In this document: piece by piece, positions 38,321 to 47,629 of the stretch | Numbering within the stretch: the stretch's first letter is position 1 | Layout of the letters: each line of letters opens with the position of its first letter | Assembly (NCBI RefSeq): GCF_000426225.1 | Contig: NZ_AUEY01000014.1 | Location: 1 to 64,000 of the forward strand | From: Desulforegula conservatrix Mb1Pa | Lineage (GTDB): Bacteria; Desulfobacterota; Desulfobacteria; Desulfobacterales; Desulforegulaceae | Direction: 5' to 3' | DNA: 64,000 bases | Notes under the pieces: model-generated | Database searches by the model: none | What the model saw: the letters and a program-made list of their open reading frames with translations, nothing else | What the model was told of the DNA's origin: nothing | Made by a program: the position numbers and the translations under genes

Positions 38321-39868
38321 TTGAAATCAACAGGCTTTACCCTAAAACTTGCTCTTTTTGTAACCGGCTGCGCTGGAATTGTAGCTGAATTTGTTCTGTC
38401 AACACTTGCAACTTATCTGATAGGGAATGCTGTTTTTCAGTGGACCATAGTAATGTCCATCATGCTTTTTGCCATGGGAGCCGGTAGCAGAGTCAGCCGA
38501 TATGTAAATAATGATCTGATCGGTGTTTTCATACTGACTGAGTTGCTCCTGTCCGTCATGTGCGCTTTTTCAGCTGTTGTAGGATACTCGCTTGCCTCTT
38601 ATACCGCAGATAACACTGCTTTTGTTTTATACTCCCAGGCATTTTGCGTCGGCACTCTCATAGGACTCGAGATTCCGCTTGTCACCAGAATTAACGAAGC
38701 TTATGAAGAACTTAGGGTAAACATATCCAATGTAATGGAAAAAGATTACTATGGAGCCCTTTTCGGTGGTCTTTTCTTCGCTTTCCTTGCTCTTCCATAT
38801 CTTGGAATGACTTATACGCCCATTGCTCTTGGCTGCATAAATTTTTTTGTGGCTCTTCTTGTATGCTTTAACTACAGGCATCTTATCTTAAGAAAACGGC
38901 TGGTCATTTTCTGTTCGGCTTTGGCGTTAATCATTATCATCGGCCTTTCCTTCTTTTCAAAGCCCATAATTCTTTACGGCGAGCAGAAAAAATATAAAGA
39001 CAAGATCATCTATTCGACCCAGAGCAGATTTCAGAAAATTGTCATTACTCAATGGAAAAAATATTTCTGGCTTTATCTGAATGGTCAGGAACAGTTTTCA
39101 ACCTTTGATGAAGAACTTTATCATGAACCATTGGTCCATCCTGCAATGATGGCTTCTGCTGATCATTCTGATGTGCTCATCCTTGGGGGCGGTGACGGTC
39201 TCGCAGCAAGGGAAGTCTTGAAGCATAAGAATGTAAGAAGCATTACTCTGGTTGATTTGGATCCTGAAATGACAAATCTTGCAAAAAGCTATCCTGTTCT
39301 GAAGGAAATAAACAAAGATTCAATGAACAGTGAAAAACTTAAAATTGTGAATGAAGACGCAGCTTCTTTTCTTGAAAAAAGTGAAAACTTATACGGAGTT
39401 GTCATTATTGATCTTCCTGACCCTGATTCAGTGGATTTGATGCATGTTTATTCCGAAACCTTTTACAATATGGTTAGAAAACACCTTATTAAAGGTGGGG
39501 TAATGGTAGCGCAGTCAACCAGCCCTTTTTTTGCAACCAAGGCGTTTCTATGTATAAAAAAGACCATAGAGGCCGCTGGGTTTTCAACAGCCACATATCA
39601 GAATCAGATACCAACAATGGGACATTGGGGATGGGTTATAGGCGCCAGGTCTGAAGACATAAAGCCAGATGCGTTACTAAACGTGATCAGAAAGCTTGAT
39701 TTTAAATCTATTAATACAAGAAGCCTTGACGCTGGAGCCATGCAGGCCATGACATATTTCGGCAAGGAAATAACAGGCAAGATTGACGAAGCAGAAATTA
39801 AAATCAATTCAGAACTATCTCCTGTACTTTACAGATATTATCTTGAGGGGACTTGGGGAGTATATTGA
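38321..39868 (+). CDS. Membrane-bound spermidine synthase-like aminopropyltransferase
   Basis: A 515-aa protein. The N-terminal ~210 residues form seven membrane helices (MFS-like, as in SpeE fusions), with ATYLIGNAVFQW and GALFGG motifs. The C-terminal ~300 residues are a spermidine synthase fold: VLILGGGDGLAAREVLKH (SAM site), VDLDPEMTNLA, and VVIIDLPDPDS in the catalytic region. The usual catalytic Asp is present in the DLPDP block. It would transfer aminopropyl groups from decarboxylated SAM, or serve as a SAM-binding enzyme of other specificity. The start is TTG, directly abutting the DUF350 stop codon (TGATTG). No speD is seen in the window. Confidence 0.87.
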   Translation: MKSTGFTLKLALFVTGCAGIVAEFVLSTLATYLIGNAVFQWTIVMSIMLFAMGAGSRVSRYVNNDLIGVFILTELLLSVMCAFSAVVGYSLASYTADNTAFVLYSQAFCVGTLIGLEIPLVTRINEAYEELRVNISNVMEKDYYGALFGGLFFAFLALPYLGMTYTPIALGCINFFVALLVCFNYRHLILRKRLVIFCSALALIIIIGLSFFSKPIILYGEQKKYKDKIIYSTQSRFQKIVITQWKKYFWLYLNGQEQFSTFDEELYHEPLVHPAMMASADHSDVLILGGGDGLAAREVLKHKNVRSITLVDLDPEMTNLAKSYPVLKEINKDSMNSEKLKIVNEDAASFLEKSENLYGVVIIDLPDPDSVDLMHVYSETFYNMVRKHLIKGGVMVAQSTSPFFATKAFLCIKKTIEAAGFSTATYQNQIPTMGHWGWVIGARSEDIKPDALLNVIRKLDFKSINTRSLDAGAMQAMTYFGKEITGKIDEAEIKINSELSPVLYRYYLEGTWGVY

Positions 39869-40008
39869 TACATAGCGCATCGGACTTGCGGACTTGGTAA
39901 TATTGATCTATTATCCCCCAGAATCAGGTTGTAGTCATAATATGGCTTTGAATTTATTATAAAATCTGGATGCTTGTAGCTTCCATAAATATAGACGGTT
40001 TATAAAGA

Positions 40009-41520
40009 ATGCTTTCGTATAGGGAATATCCAAAAGAACCAGTTGTTTTAGAAAATCTTTCCATAAAATTCATGCAGCAATCGTGCTTTGTACCGTTAGG
40101 GCTTGAAAACGGGACGCTTAGGATCGCGATTGCTGATTTGTCTGATTTTCAGACCATTGAGTCTCTTAAATTTGCTTATGGTTTCAGGATTGAAACGGTC
40201 GAAGGACGTCAGGAGGATATTTCAGAAGCCATTGACAGGCTTTACGGTTCAGGCAGCCAGACAATTGAGACCATTATTGAAGAGGCTGGGAAGGGCGTTT
40301 ATGAGATAGCCGTGGATGGCAATGAAGATGTCGGCCATTTAAGGGATCTTGCCTCTGAGGCCCCAATAATAAGGCTTGTTAATCGTCTTATTTTGAATGC
40401 TGTGGAATCAAGGGCCAGTGATATCCATTTTGAGCCTTTTGAGGACGAATTCAAAGTTAGGTTCCGTATAGACGGGGTTCTTCATGAAGCAGAGATACCT
40501 CCTAAAAGGCTTCAGGCTGCCATAACTTCCCGCGTGAAGATCATGGCAAAACTGGATATAGCAGAAAGAAGGCTCCCCCAGGACGGTCGAATCAAACTTA
40601 AAATTGCCGACAAAGAAATCGATTTCCGCGTTTCCACTCTCCCGACTATCTATGGCGAAAGTCTTGTTATGCGTATTCTCGACCGGGGTACTCTTATCCT
40701 TGATCTTGAGAGGCTTGGTTTTCCACCGGAAATTTATGAAAAATACGAGACAATGATAAGTCAGCCCTATGGCATGATTCTTGTAACTGGGCCAACAGGA
40801 AGTGGTAAAACGTCCACACTTTACACAACCCTTGCAAAGATAAATTCGGGCGAGACCAAGATAATCGCCCTCGAAGATCCTGTGGAGTACCAGCTCCATG
40901 GAATTAATCAGGTTCAGGTAAACCCAAAAATCGGGCTTACATTTTCAAACGGTCTGCGTTCAATAGTGCGTCAGGACCCTGATATTATACTTGTTGGTGA
41001 AATTCGTGACAAGGACACGGCTGAGATTGCAATTCAGTCAGCACTGACAGGACATCTTCTTTTTAGCACCCTGCATACAAACGATGCAGCCGGGGCAGTA
41101 ACAAGGCTTCTTGACATGGGTGTTGAGAATTTTTTACTCAGTTCAACACTGCTTGGCGTTCTTGCCCAGCGTCTTGTCAGGGTCATATGCCCGGAATGCA
41201 AGACGCAAATAGATCCTGATCCCAAGCTCATCCGTTCCATGAATCTTAGTGATGAAGAGCTTAAAGACGTTGTTTTTTATGCTGGTAAAGGTTGTGATAA
41301 TTGCAGGCATACCGGCTTCAGGGGGAGAATGGCAATTTTTGAGTTTCTTCAGATAGATGATGAGGTGCGCCAGGAAATAGTCAGGAAGTCTAGCACAGAG
41401 AGAATAAGGCAGGTCGCAATTCAGAAAGGAATGCTGACACTCAGGCAGGATGGATGGCGTAAAGTAAAGGAAGGCATTACAACAATTCCTGACGTTCTGA
41501 GAGTTACATTGGAGTTTTAA
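40009..41520 (+). CDS. gspE: Type II secretion ATPase GspE
   Basis: Cytoplasmic hexameric ATPase of 503 aa that powers pseudopilus assembly. The N1/N2 region is present (SIKFMQQSCFVPLG). The catalytic part has Walker A GPTGSGKT (261-268), the Asp and His boxes (ALEDPVEYQ; LFSTLHTNDA) and Walker B-like PDIILVGEIRD. The zinc tetracysteine motif is CPEC (about 394-397) with CDNC about 30 residues later. Tetracysteine GspE enzymes belong to the type II secretion / IV pilus group. It is the first gene of the gsp operon; gspF starts 4 nt after its stop. Confidence 0.95.
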   Translation: MLSYREYPKEPVVLENLSIKFMQQSCFVPLGLENGTLRIAIADLSDFQTIESLKFAYGFRIETVEGRQEDISEAIDRLYGSGSQTIETIIEEAGKGVYEIAVDGNEDVGHLRDLASEAPIIRLVNRLILNAVESRASDIHFEPFEDEFKVRFRIDGVLHEAEIPPKRLQAAITSRVKIMAKLDIAERRLPQDGRIKLKIADKEIDFRVSTLPTIYGESLVMRILDRGTLILDLERLGFPPEIYEKYETMISQPYGMILVTGPTGSGKTSTLYTTLAKINSGETKIIALEDPVEYQLHGINQVQVNPKIGLTFSNGLRSIVRQDPDIILVGEIRDKDTAEIAIQSALTGHLLFSTLHTNDAAGAVTRLLDMGVENFLLSSTLLGVLAQRLVRVICPECKTQIDPDPKLIRSMNLSDEELKDVVFYAGKGCDNCRHTGFRGRMAIFEFLQIDDEVRQEIVRKSSTERIRQVAIQKGMLTLRQDGWRKVKEGITTIPDVLRVTLEF

Positions 41521-41523
41521 TTT

Positions 41524-42750
41524 ATGCCGTCTTTTCAATACAAGGCTTCAGATACTTCAGGAAAGATCCAGAAAGGTCTGATTGATGCTGAAAACGAAAT
41601 GGGCGCTGCGTCTTTGCTCCAGAAAAAAGGACTCATTCCCATAAGGATAGAGCAAGGAGTCAATCAGAACAAGGCTGACTCAGACATAATCGGTTTTTTA
41701 AAAAAAGCATCATCCCGTGTTAAATCGAGGGATGTGATGCTTTTTACCCAGGATCTTGCATCTCTTCTTGCAGCAGGTCTGCCACTTGATAAAGCCCTTC
41801 TTGTTCTTTCTGGATCATCAGAAAATGCGGCCATGGGAGCAATAATTCGGGAAGTACTTGTTGCTGTCCAGGGTGGAGCATATCTTTCGATTGCCCTTTC
41901 AAGACATCCTTCTGCTTTTTCGGAATTCTATATAAATATGATCAGAGCAGGAGAAGCTGGTGGAGTGCTTGAAAAGGTTCTTGAACGTTTAGGGACTTTT
42001 CTTGAGACTGGACAGGAACTAAGGGAATTCATTTCTTCAGCACTTGTGTATCCTATTTTCCTTCTTGTGGCTGGTGGTGTGTCTGTTGCCATACTCATGG
42101 GATACGTCATTCCTAAATTTTCCATGATTTTTGAGGGGATGGGTTCGGCTCTTCCAATATCAACCAAGATACTTCTTTTCATAAGTAACGGAGTTAAAAA
42201 TTACTGGTGGCTTGGCTTGATAATGATCGGCGCTATTGTCTGGGGATATAAAAAATTTGAGTCCACACAAAGCGGCAGAATAAAGATTGATACATTTAAG
42301 CTGAAAATGCCGATACTTGGTGACATTATTCAGAAAAGCGATTCGGCCCGTTTTTCAAGAACTCTTGGAACCCTTCTCCAGAGCGGTGTTCCAATTCTTG
42401 ATGCTATCAAGCTTGTAAAAGAGATCATATCAAACAAGGTGATAGCCTCTTCCCTTGACAGCGTTCATAAAAGGGTAAAAGAGGGTGACAGGCTTTCCAA
42501 TGCCCTCGCAAGCGTGGAAATATTCCCTTTCCTTGCCATACAGATGATAACTGTAGGTGAAGAAAGCGGGCGTATGGATGAAATGCTCATGAAGGTGGCT
42601 GACAACTACGAAAAGACTCTCCGCAATCTTCTGAAACGTCTTATCAGCCTTCTTGAGCCCGCATTAATACTTGTAATGGGCGTTGTGGTCGGCGGGATTG
42701 TAATTTCCATGCTGCTTGGAATATTCAGTATAAATGATATCCCTATGTAG
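41524..42750 (+). CDS. gspF: Type II secretion inner-membrane protein GspF
   Basis: Platform protein of 408 aa that bridges the ATPase and the pseudopilus. Two T2SSF domains are separated by membrane helices: the first carries LFTQDLASLLAAGLPLDKALL, the second FSRTLGTLLQSGVPILDAIKL. Membrane segments are at about 172-195, 222-240 and 375-400. An N-terminal SFQYKASDTSGKIQKG motif is typical. It starts 4 nt after gspE and precedes gspG by 38 nt. Confidence 0.95.
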   Translation: MPSFQYKASDTSGKIQKGLIDAENEMGAASLLQKKGLIPIRIEQGVNQNKADSDIIGFLKKASSRVKSRDVMLFTQDLASLLAAGLPLDKALLVLSGSSENAAMGAIIREVLVAVQGGAYLSIALSRHPSAFSEFYINMIRAGEAGGVLEKVLERLGTFLETGQELREFISSALVYPIFLLVAGGVSVAILMGYVIPKFSMIFEGMGSALPISTKILLFISNGVKNYWWLGLIMIGAIVWGYKKFESTQSGRIKIDTFKLKMPILGDIIQKSDSARFSRTLGTLLQSGVPILDAIKLVKEIISNKVIASSLDSVHKRVKEGDRLSNALASVEIFPFLAIQMITVGEESGRMDEMLMKVADNYEKTLRNLLKRLISLLEPALILVMGVVVGGIVISMLLGIFSINDIPM

Positions 42751-42788
42751 CGTTATTTTTTTAAGAATTAATGAAAACAGGAGATTAA

Positions 42789-43226
42789 ATGAAAGCAGTC
42801 AGAATAATAAAAAATGAAAGGGGTTTTTCTCTAATTGAGCTTCTTATTGTAATGGTAATACTTGGACTCCTTGCAGGACTTGTGGGGCCAAAGCTTTTTG
42901 GGAAAGTAGATTCATCAAAACAGAAGACTGCTAAAACCCAGATTTCACTTTTTGAAAGCGCACTTGATACTTACAGGCTTGATAACGGCAGGTTTCCCAC
43001 GAGCGAGCAGGGGCTTAAGGCTTTAAGAGAAAAACCAGAAGGCGCGGCAAGATGGAAGGGGCCTTATCTCCCAAAGGAAATCCCTGTGGATCCATGGGGT
43101 AATGCCTATGTTTACAGATCTCCTAGCGAACATGGAGATTTTGATATCGTGTCAAATGGAGCGGATAACGCCCCTGGCGGTGAAGGAAATGACATGGACA
43201 TAGTCAGCTGGAAGGATCTGGATTAA
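42789..43226 (+). CDS. gspG: Major pseudopilin GspG
   Basis: A 145-aa prepilin with an 11-residue basic leader, cleavage at G/FSLIELLIVM, and Glu5 of the mature chain. The globular part has SEQGLKALREKP, WKGPYLPKEIPVDPWGNAY and the C-terminal SNGADNAPGGEGNDMDIVSW loop, whose acidic residues bind calcium in GspG. It forms the helical pseudopilus that pushes substrates through GspD. It must be processed by a GspO/PilD peptidase that is not encoded in this window. Confidence 0.96.
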   Translation: MKAVRIIKNERGFSLIELLIVMVILGLLAGLVGPKLFGKVDSSKQKTAKTQISLFESALDTYRLDNGRFPTSEQGLKALREKPEGAARWKGPYLPKEIPVDPWGNAYVYRSPSEHGDFDIVSNGADNAPGGEGNDMDIVSWKDLD

Positions 43227-43232
43227 CCTGTT

Positions 43233-43736
43233 ATGACAGAAAAGCACGAAAACAATGCCGGATTCTCTCTTTTTGAGCTCATAGTTGTTATGGTGATAAT
43301 TGGCCTTGGGTCTGCAATTGTGATTCCCCGTTTTTTTGGTTCTTTTTCATCCATGGAAGTGAATGCAGCAGCCAGGAAGACAGTGTCAGCGTTGAAATAT
43401 GCAAAGAATTTGTCTGTATACACTAATACTCCTCATCTTGTTTCATTAAATACAAATGAAAGACTGGTAAGGGTGGAGAGAATTCTTGTGGATGAAGATA
43501 GACCAGGAGTCCAGAATATCAGGCTTGAAAATGTTCAGGACATCAGGCTCGGAGACGGCATACTGTTGCAGGTTGATAATTTTTACAAGGAAGCGCCTGC
43601 GAATGGGATTTTTCAGTTTCTTTTTTTCCCGTCAGGGGCATCAAGAACCGGGAGCATTGTTTTGTCCAATTCAGATGGTGATGTTCAGCATATAATTATC
43701 GACAGTGTGACAGGATTTGCAAAACTTGAAAGCTGA
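43233..43736 (+). CDS. gspH: Minor pseudopilin GspH
   Basis: A 167-aa prepilin with short leader MTEKHENNAG, cleaved before FSLFELIVVM (Glu at mature position 5). The globular part is beta-rich, as in the GspH/FimT fold, with VSALKYAKNLSVYTNTPH. It caps the pseudopilus with GspI-J-K. The gene starts 6 nt after gspG and overlaps gspI. Confidence 0.9.
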   Translation: MTEKHENNAGFSLFELIVVMVIIGLGSAIVIPRFFGSFSSMEVNAAARKTVSALKYAKNLSVYTNTPHLVSLNTNERLVRVERILVDEDRPGVQNIRLENVQDIRLGDGILLQVDNFYKEAPANGIFQFLFFPSGASRTGSIVLSNSDGDVQHIIIDSVTGFAKLES

Positions 43737-44130
43737 TTTTTCTAACCCCCTGAAAAACAGCCAAGGATTTACACTTATGGAAATTCTTGTGGCTGTCATG
43801 CTGCTGGCTATTTCCCTGACGATAATAATGCAGCAGTTTTCCGGCGGAATCAGAAATATAACTCTTACTGACAGTTACTCCAAGGCAATAAACCATGCGA
43901 GGAATCTTATGGAAGAGGCTCTTTCCGAACCAAAACTTCTGGAAGGAACGCAGTCAGGAACCATAGACGATGAATTCCGCTGGACAAGAACCATGACTTT
44001 TATTCCGCCTGTTAAAGGCAAGAAAGATTCAGTTGTTAAGGAGCTTGAGATAGCAGTCCGGGTAGAATGGACTTTCCTTGGAATGGTAAGAGATTACGAA
44101 CTTGTTACCATAAAGGCAGCCATTAATTGA
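43726..44130 (+). CDS. gspI: Minor pseudopilin GspI
   Basis: Prepilin of 134 aa (TTG at 43726, MKADFSNPLKNSQG leader) or 137 aa (TTG at 43717). I prefer 43726 because AGGA lies about 10 nt upstream, while it is only 2 nt before the other. The cleavage motif is G/FTLMEILVAV with Glu5. The mature part, NHARNLMEEALSEP through TFIPPVKGKK, fits the GspI fold. The gene overlaps gspH by 11 nt, and its TGA overlaps the TTG start of gspJ. Confidence 0.88.
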   Translation: MKADFSNPLKNSQGFTLMEILVAVMLLAISLTIIMQQFSGGIRNITLTDSYSKAINHARNLMEEALSEPKLLEGTQSGTIDDEFRWTRTMTFIPPVKGKKDSVVKELEIAVRVEWTFLGMVRDYELVTIKAAIN

Positions 44131-45077
44131 TTAAATATTATGATACTAAAAAAAAGGCTCTGTTCTCCTTAAGAGTGGAGAAGGATATATACAATAACTA
44201 TTTGATATTCAAATCTAAAAGCTGCCTCCGGCGGGTCGCTTTTTGGAAAAAGCTCCGCAAAAACTTTCAGGTAAGGAAACAGTGCGTATACAACTTTAGG
44301 ACATTTGCGTCTGACAATAATAAAAACATAAAGTTTTTGAGGGGACTTAAGGAACTTTTTCAAAAAGTTCCCCAAGATCAAGAGCTGCAAAGAGTTTCAT
44401 TATTTCGGTTTTCAACATCAAAGGGGAACAGAGCCAAAAATAAATACCCTAAAATATCCGGTCATAATGGGTTTACCCTTATGGAGGTTTTGATAGCTGT
44501 CAGCCTTGCAGCAATAATTGTTGCAATTGTCGCAGGGGCTTTAAATGTCGGGCGCAGAGCCTGGGAAAAAGGTTCTGAAAAAATGGAAGAGCAGATCACT
44601 GGCAGATGGCTTGAGGCACTTATAAGGCGCCAGATAGGTTCAATATGCTTCAGGCAGGTTCTTGGAAAAAATTCTTATCCTTTTGAAGGGAATCAAAAGA
44701 TAATGAGGTTTTTATCGTCCGCATCAACTGATGGTGGGGGCGGAGATTCTCTGTATATTGTAACTTATAAAATAGAGCCTCTTGAAGGGAGCTCGAATGT
44801 AAGACTTGTTTGTGAGGAAGAGAACCTTGCAGAGAATCTTGTCGCAATTAAAAAAAATGTAGACGGAAGCACTGAGAATAAAAGGCGTAAAATAATCGTT
44901 CCCGAGGCATTAAAAATTATTTTTTATTTCAAGGAAACCGGTTCTTCAAAATCACAGTGGGTTGAAGCATGGCCCCAGGCAACTCGATATCCGGCTGCTG
45001 TTCTTATTGATATTCTAAATGTAAAAAATGAAAATCTTCGTTTAATTACATCTGTTGAGCAGAAATTCAATGTCTGA
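44127..45077 (+). CDS. gspJ: Minor pseudopilin GspJ with repeat-derived leader extension
   Basis: A 316-aa prepilin whose mature part begins after G115 with FTLMEVLIAVSL (Glu5). The globular domain is GspJ-like (WEKGSEKMEEQITGRWLEALIRRQ). The frame starts with TTG at 44127 overlapping the gspI stop. A family-1 repeat (44156-44435) lies inside the leader. Removing it with one 8-bp duplication deletes 288 nt, exactly 96 codons, and leaves a 19-residue leader (MIKYYDTKNKYPKISGHNG), normal for a prepilin. As it stands the leader is 115 residues. No ATG lies between; the only other common start in the insert, TTG at 44337, is unsupported. It may be translated through, initiated internally, or poorly expressed. 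Confidence 0.9.
   Translation: MIKYYDTKKKALFSLRVEKDIYNNYLIFKSKSCLRRVAFWKKLRKNFQVRKQCVYNFRTFASDNNKNIKFLRGLKELFQKVPQDQELQRVSLFRFSTSKGNRAKNKYPKISGHNGFTLMEVLIAVSLAAIIVAIVAGALNVGRRAWEKGSEKMEEQITGRWLEALIRRQIGSICFRQVLGKNSYPFEGNQKIMRFLSSASTDGGGGDSLYIVTYKIEPLEGSSNVRLVCEEENLAENLVAIKKNVDGSTENKRRKIIVPEALKIIFYFKETGSSKSQWVEAWPQATRYPAAVLIDILNVKNENLRLITSVEQKFNV
44156..44435 (+). repeat. Family-1 dispersed repeat, copy H, inserted in gspJ leader
   Basis: 280 bp with inverted ends GGCTCTGTTCTCCTT and GGCTCTGTTCCCCTT (as read inward from each side). The left interior (GGAGAAGGATATATACAA, then AAATCTAAAAGCTGCC) matches copy D closely. The flanks are AAAAAAAA (44148-44155) and AAAAATAA (44436-44443), a 7/8 match consistent with an 8-bp duplication in an A-rich target. 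In the forward frame the whole element is open, giving 96 added codons in gspJ. Confidence 0.92.
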
Positions 45078-45109
45078 AACCCATTTGTTCTATATTAAAG
45101 AGGCGGTCT

Positions 45110-46261
45110 TTGTATTTGTTTGATGGCCATGGCGATAAAGGATTCATAAGCATAATGGCTATTTGGATAATAGCTTTTCTTGCCGTCATATCGGCTGAAT
45201 TTCTTTTATCTGTCAGGAACGAGACAAAGACGCTTATGGAGATGAAGTCATCTGTACAGACGTATTATCTGGCGGAAATGGGCTTTAGCAAGGCGGTCAA
45301 GGCAATAGCAGATGGCGAGCTGGATAATTTCTATGATTCTAGTATTATTAAAGTGGATCAAAATTCAGATTCGCCCCAGGCTTATGTATGGCGTCTTAAT
45401 TCTGAAATGCCTCCTGTGGCCGTTGGCGACGCTTTTTTTAAAGTAACGATTGAAAATGAGAGTGGACGCCTGAATATAAATGAGGCTGGGGAAAAAACCT
45501 TAAACATTTTGCTTGCAGGTTTGGGATTCAATGGTAGCGAGATTGACATAATGAGGGACTCCATAATTGACTGGGTTGATTCAGATGATTTTTATAGAAT
45601 TAATGGCGCAGAGAGTGATTATTACAAATCACTGAAAAAACCATATCTTTGCAAAAACAGCTATTTATCCACAAAGAATGAAATACTGCTTGTAAGGGGC
45701 ATGAACAGGGAAATTTATTATTCCCGAAATATTCAGGGATGTATTTCTGTTCTTGAGGACTCTTTGATGATTAAAAAGAAGACAAATTCTCCTTCATATA
45801 TGACGCTTGAAGCTGAGGAGACCAGCGAAGGTATACAGCAGTTTCTGACATTAAGTGAACGAGAAAAAGAAAAGAAAAGGAAAGAATATGATTATAACAA
45901 GATAAATATAAATGCCGCTCCGTCTGCGGTGCTTCTTGCTTTGCCGGGAATGAATGAAAAAATTGTTTCAGAAGTCATTGAATATCGAAAAAAATCTGAT
46001 TTTAAGAGCAGTGAAGAATTTGCAAATATCACTGGGCCTGAAATATTTGCAGGTATAAAGGAATACGTTCATGTTTTGAAAAACAAGTTTTATGACATCA
46101 CGGTCGACGCCTGGATGGCTGATGGCTCAGGAAAGCAGAGAATAAAATGGACTGTTTTTATAGATAGCAAAGATGACAGCAAAAAAATCAAAATTCTGGA
46201 AAAAATCATCAATCCTGATATCTATGCCGGGCTTGAATATTATGACTATAACAGGAGGTAA
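45110..46261 (+). CDS. gspK: Minor pseudopilin GspK
   Basis: Large tip pseudopilin of 383 aa. The leader ends GDKG and the mature chain starts FISIMAIWIIAFLAV, without Glu5, as is normal for GspK. The alpha domain contains NESGRLNINEAGEKTLNILL and SIIDWVDSDD(F), with two helix-hairpin-helix-like segments (NINAAPSAVLLALPGMNEKIVSEVIEYR). The start is TTG at 45110 with AGGCGG upstream. The final two codons (AGG AGG) also form the ribosome-binding site for gspL. Confidence 0.92.
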   Translation: MYLFDGHGDKGFISIMAIWIIAFLAVISAEFLLSVRNETKTLMEMKSSVQTYYLAEMGFSKAVKAIADGELDNFYDSSIIKVDQNSDSPQAYVWRLNSEMPPVAVGDAFFKVTIENESGRLNINEAGEKTLNILLAGLGFNGSEIDIMRDSIIDWVDSDDFYRINGAESDYYKSLKKPYLCKNSYLSTKNEILLVRGMNREIYYSRNIQGCISVLEDSLMIKKKTNSPSYMTLEAEETSEGIQQFLTLSEREKEKKRKEYDYNKININAAPSAVLLALPGMNEKIVSEVIEYRKKSDFKSSEEFANITGPEIFAGIKEYVHVLKNKFYDITVDAWMADGSGKQRIKWTVFIDSKDDSKKIKILEKIINPDIYAGLEYYDYNRR

Positions 46262-46264
46262 TTC

Positions 46265-47629
46265 TTGATTTTTCAGGATTGTCTTGGGATCGATATCCAA
46301 AAAGACCTTGTGTCCGCGGTTTATGTCAAATCATCTTTTAAAGGGATTCAGATCATAGCCAAAGATTCTTGGAATTATGCCGAAGGCGACAGGCCTTCCA
46401 TGATGGCAGAAAACATAAACAGATTCATGGCTGAAAATAACGCAGAGCCTGTTGAAATATTTATGGGAATTCCATCTGATAATCTGATGATAAAAAATGT
46501 ATCTTTCCCTTCGGCGGTAAAAGAAAACCTCAGGGAGACCCTCAGATATGAGATGGAAAAAATACTGCCTGTCAATCCTGAAGATATCATTTATGATTAT
46601 ATCGTCAAAGATTCGGGAGCCGGCCTTATAAACATAGCCCTGGTCGTAATGAAGAAAAAGGAAATGGATTTTTTTCTTGAACTGGCAGGTTTTATTAAAA
46701 ACGGAGTAACAGCCCTAACAGTAACTTCATTCATTGTGAATGATTTTGTGTCCGAAAAAATTGTAAGAGATGATGATGCCACCCTGCTTGTCGTCAGGCT
46801 ATTGGAAAAACGCATTGAATTTTCATTTGTATCTGAGAAAGACATTGCCGCAGGCGGATTTGATTCAGGAAAGCCTTTGTCAGAGAATATACCCGTACAG
46901 ATACAGAAAATAATTGAGTCAGGGAGAGACTCTGATTCTTTAAGGGTCATGGGATGCACTACAGATCCAGGGGCTTTTGCTATAGATGCCGGGAGTCTTT
47001 CGGAATTCTATCTTAAGGCAGATTTTTCAGCCTATGATTTGGAATCGGACACTTTTATCGGTTCTTTTGCCCTTGCAAATCTTTACTCCAGAAAGAGCGA
47101 TTTTCTTAATTTCATTCCTGCAGTTAACAGACGCAAGAAAGATCTTACCCCGATTAAATATTTGATTTTAATATCAGCGGTTTTTTTGCTTTCAGTCCTT
47201 TTTTATCTTGGCGCTGTTATCTACAAAAAGAATTCAGCGCTAACATATTATGAAAAAGAAATATCAGGGCTCAAAGATCAGGCACTAGTTGTTGAAAAAG
47301 CGATTTCAGAGGCAGATGAGCTTGAAAAAAAGATTATGGATCTAAAGCTTATTTTTAACTCAAAACCTTCTGCTCTGGAAATTCATAAAGAAATAGTTAT
47401 GATTCTGCCTGATAATTCATGGTTGAAACAGTTTAGCATAAAAGGCGACACAGTGGAGATTCAGGGAATTTCGGCTTCATCTTCCGGGCTTGTTCCTTTG
47501 CTTGAAAATTCTCTTTTGTTTGAGGACGTTAAATTCCTTTCTCCCATAACCAAGGACAAGGATGGAAACGATCTTTTCAGAATTGGGCTCAAAATAGAGA
47601 CCTCTTTAAAGGAGAAGCCTGAAAAATGA
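46265..47629 (+). CDS. gspL: Type II secretion protein GspL
   Basis: Bitopic protein of 454 aa: a cytoplasmic actin/PilM-like domain (GIDIQKDLVSAVYV at the start), a membrane helix at about 297-318, and a periplasmic ferredoxin-like domain. It recruits GspE to the membrane. It starts with TTG, three nt past the gspK stop, using the AGGAGG at the end of gspK, and overlaps gspM by 4 nt. The sequence is closer to PilM-like GspL than to the Enterobacterial type. Confidence 0.88.
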   Translation: MIFQDCLGIDIQKDLVSAVYVKSSFKGIQIIAKDSWNYAEGDRPSMMAENINRFMAENNAEPVEIFMGIPSDNLMIKNVSFPSAVKENLRETLRYEMEKILPVNPEDIIYDYIVKDSGAGLINIALVVMKKKEMDFFLELAGFIKNGVTALTVTSFIVNDFVSEKIVRDDDATLLVVRLLEKRIEFSFVSEKDIAAGGFDSGKPLSENIPVQIQKIIESGRDSDSLRVMGCTTDPGAFAIDAGSLSEFYLKADFSAYDLESDTFIGSFALANLYSRKSDFLNFIPAVNRRKKDLTPIKYLILISAVFLLSVLFYLGAVIYKKNSALTYYEKEISGLKDQALVVEKAISEADELEKKIMDLKLIFNSKPSALEIHKEIVMILPDNSWLKQFSIKGDTVEIQGISASSSGLVPLLENSLLFEDVKFLSPITKDKDGNDLFRIGLKIETSLKEKPEK

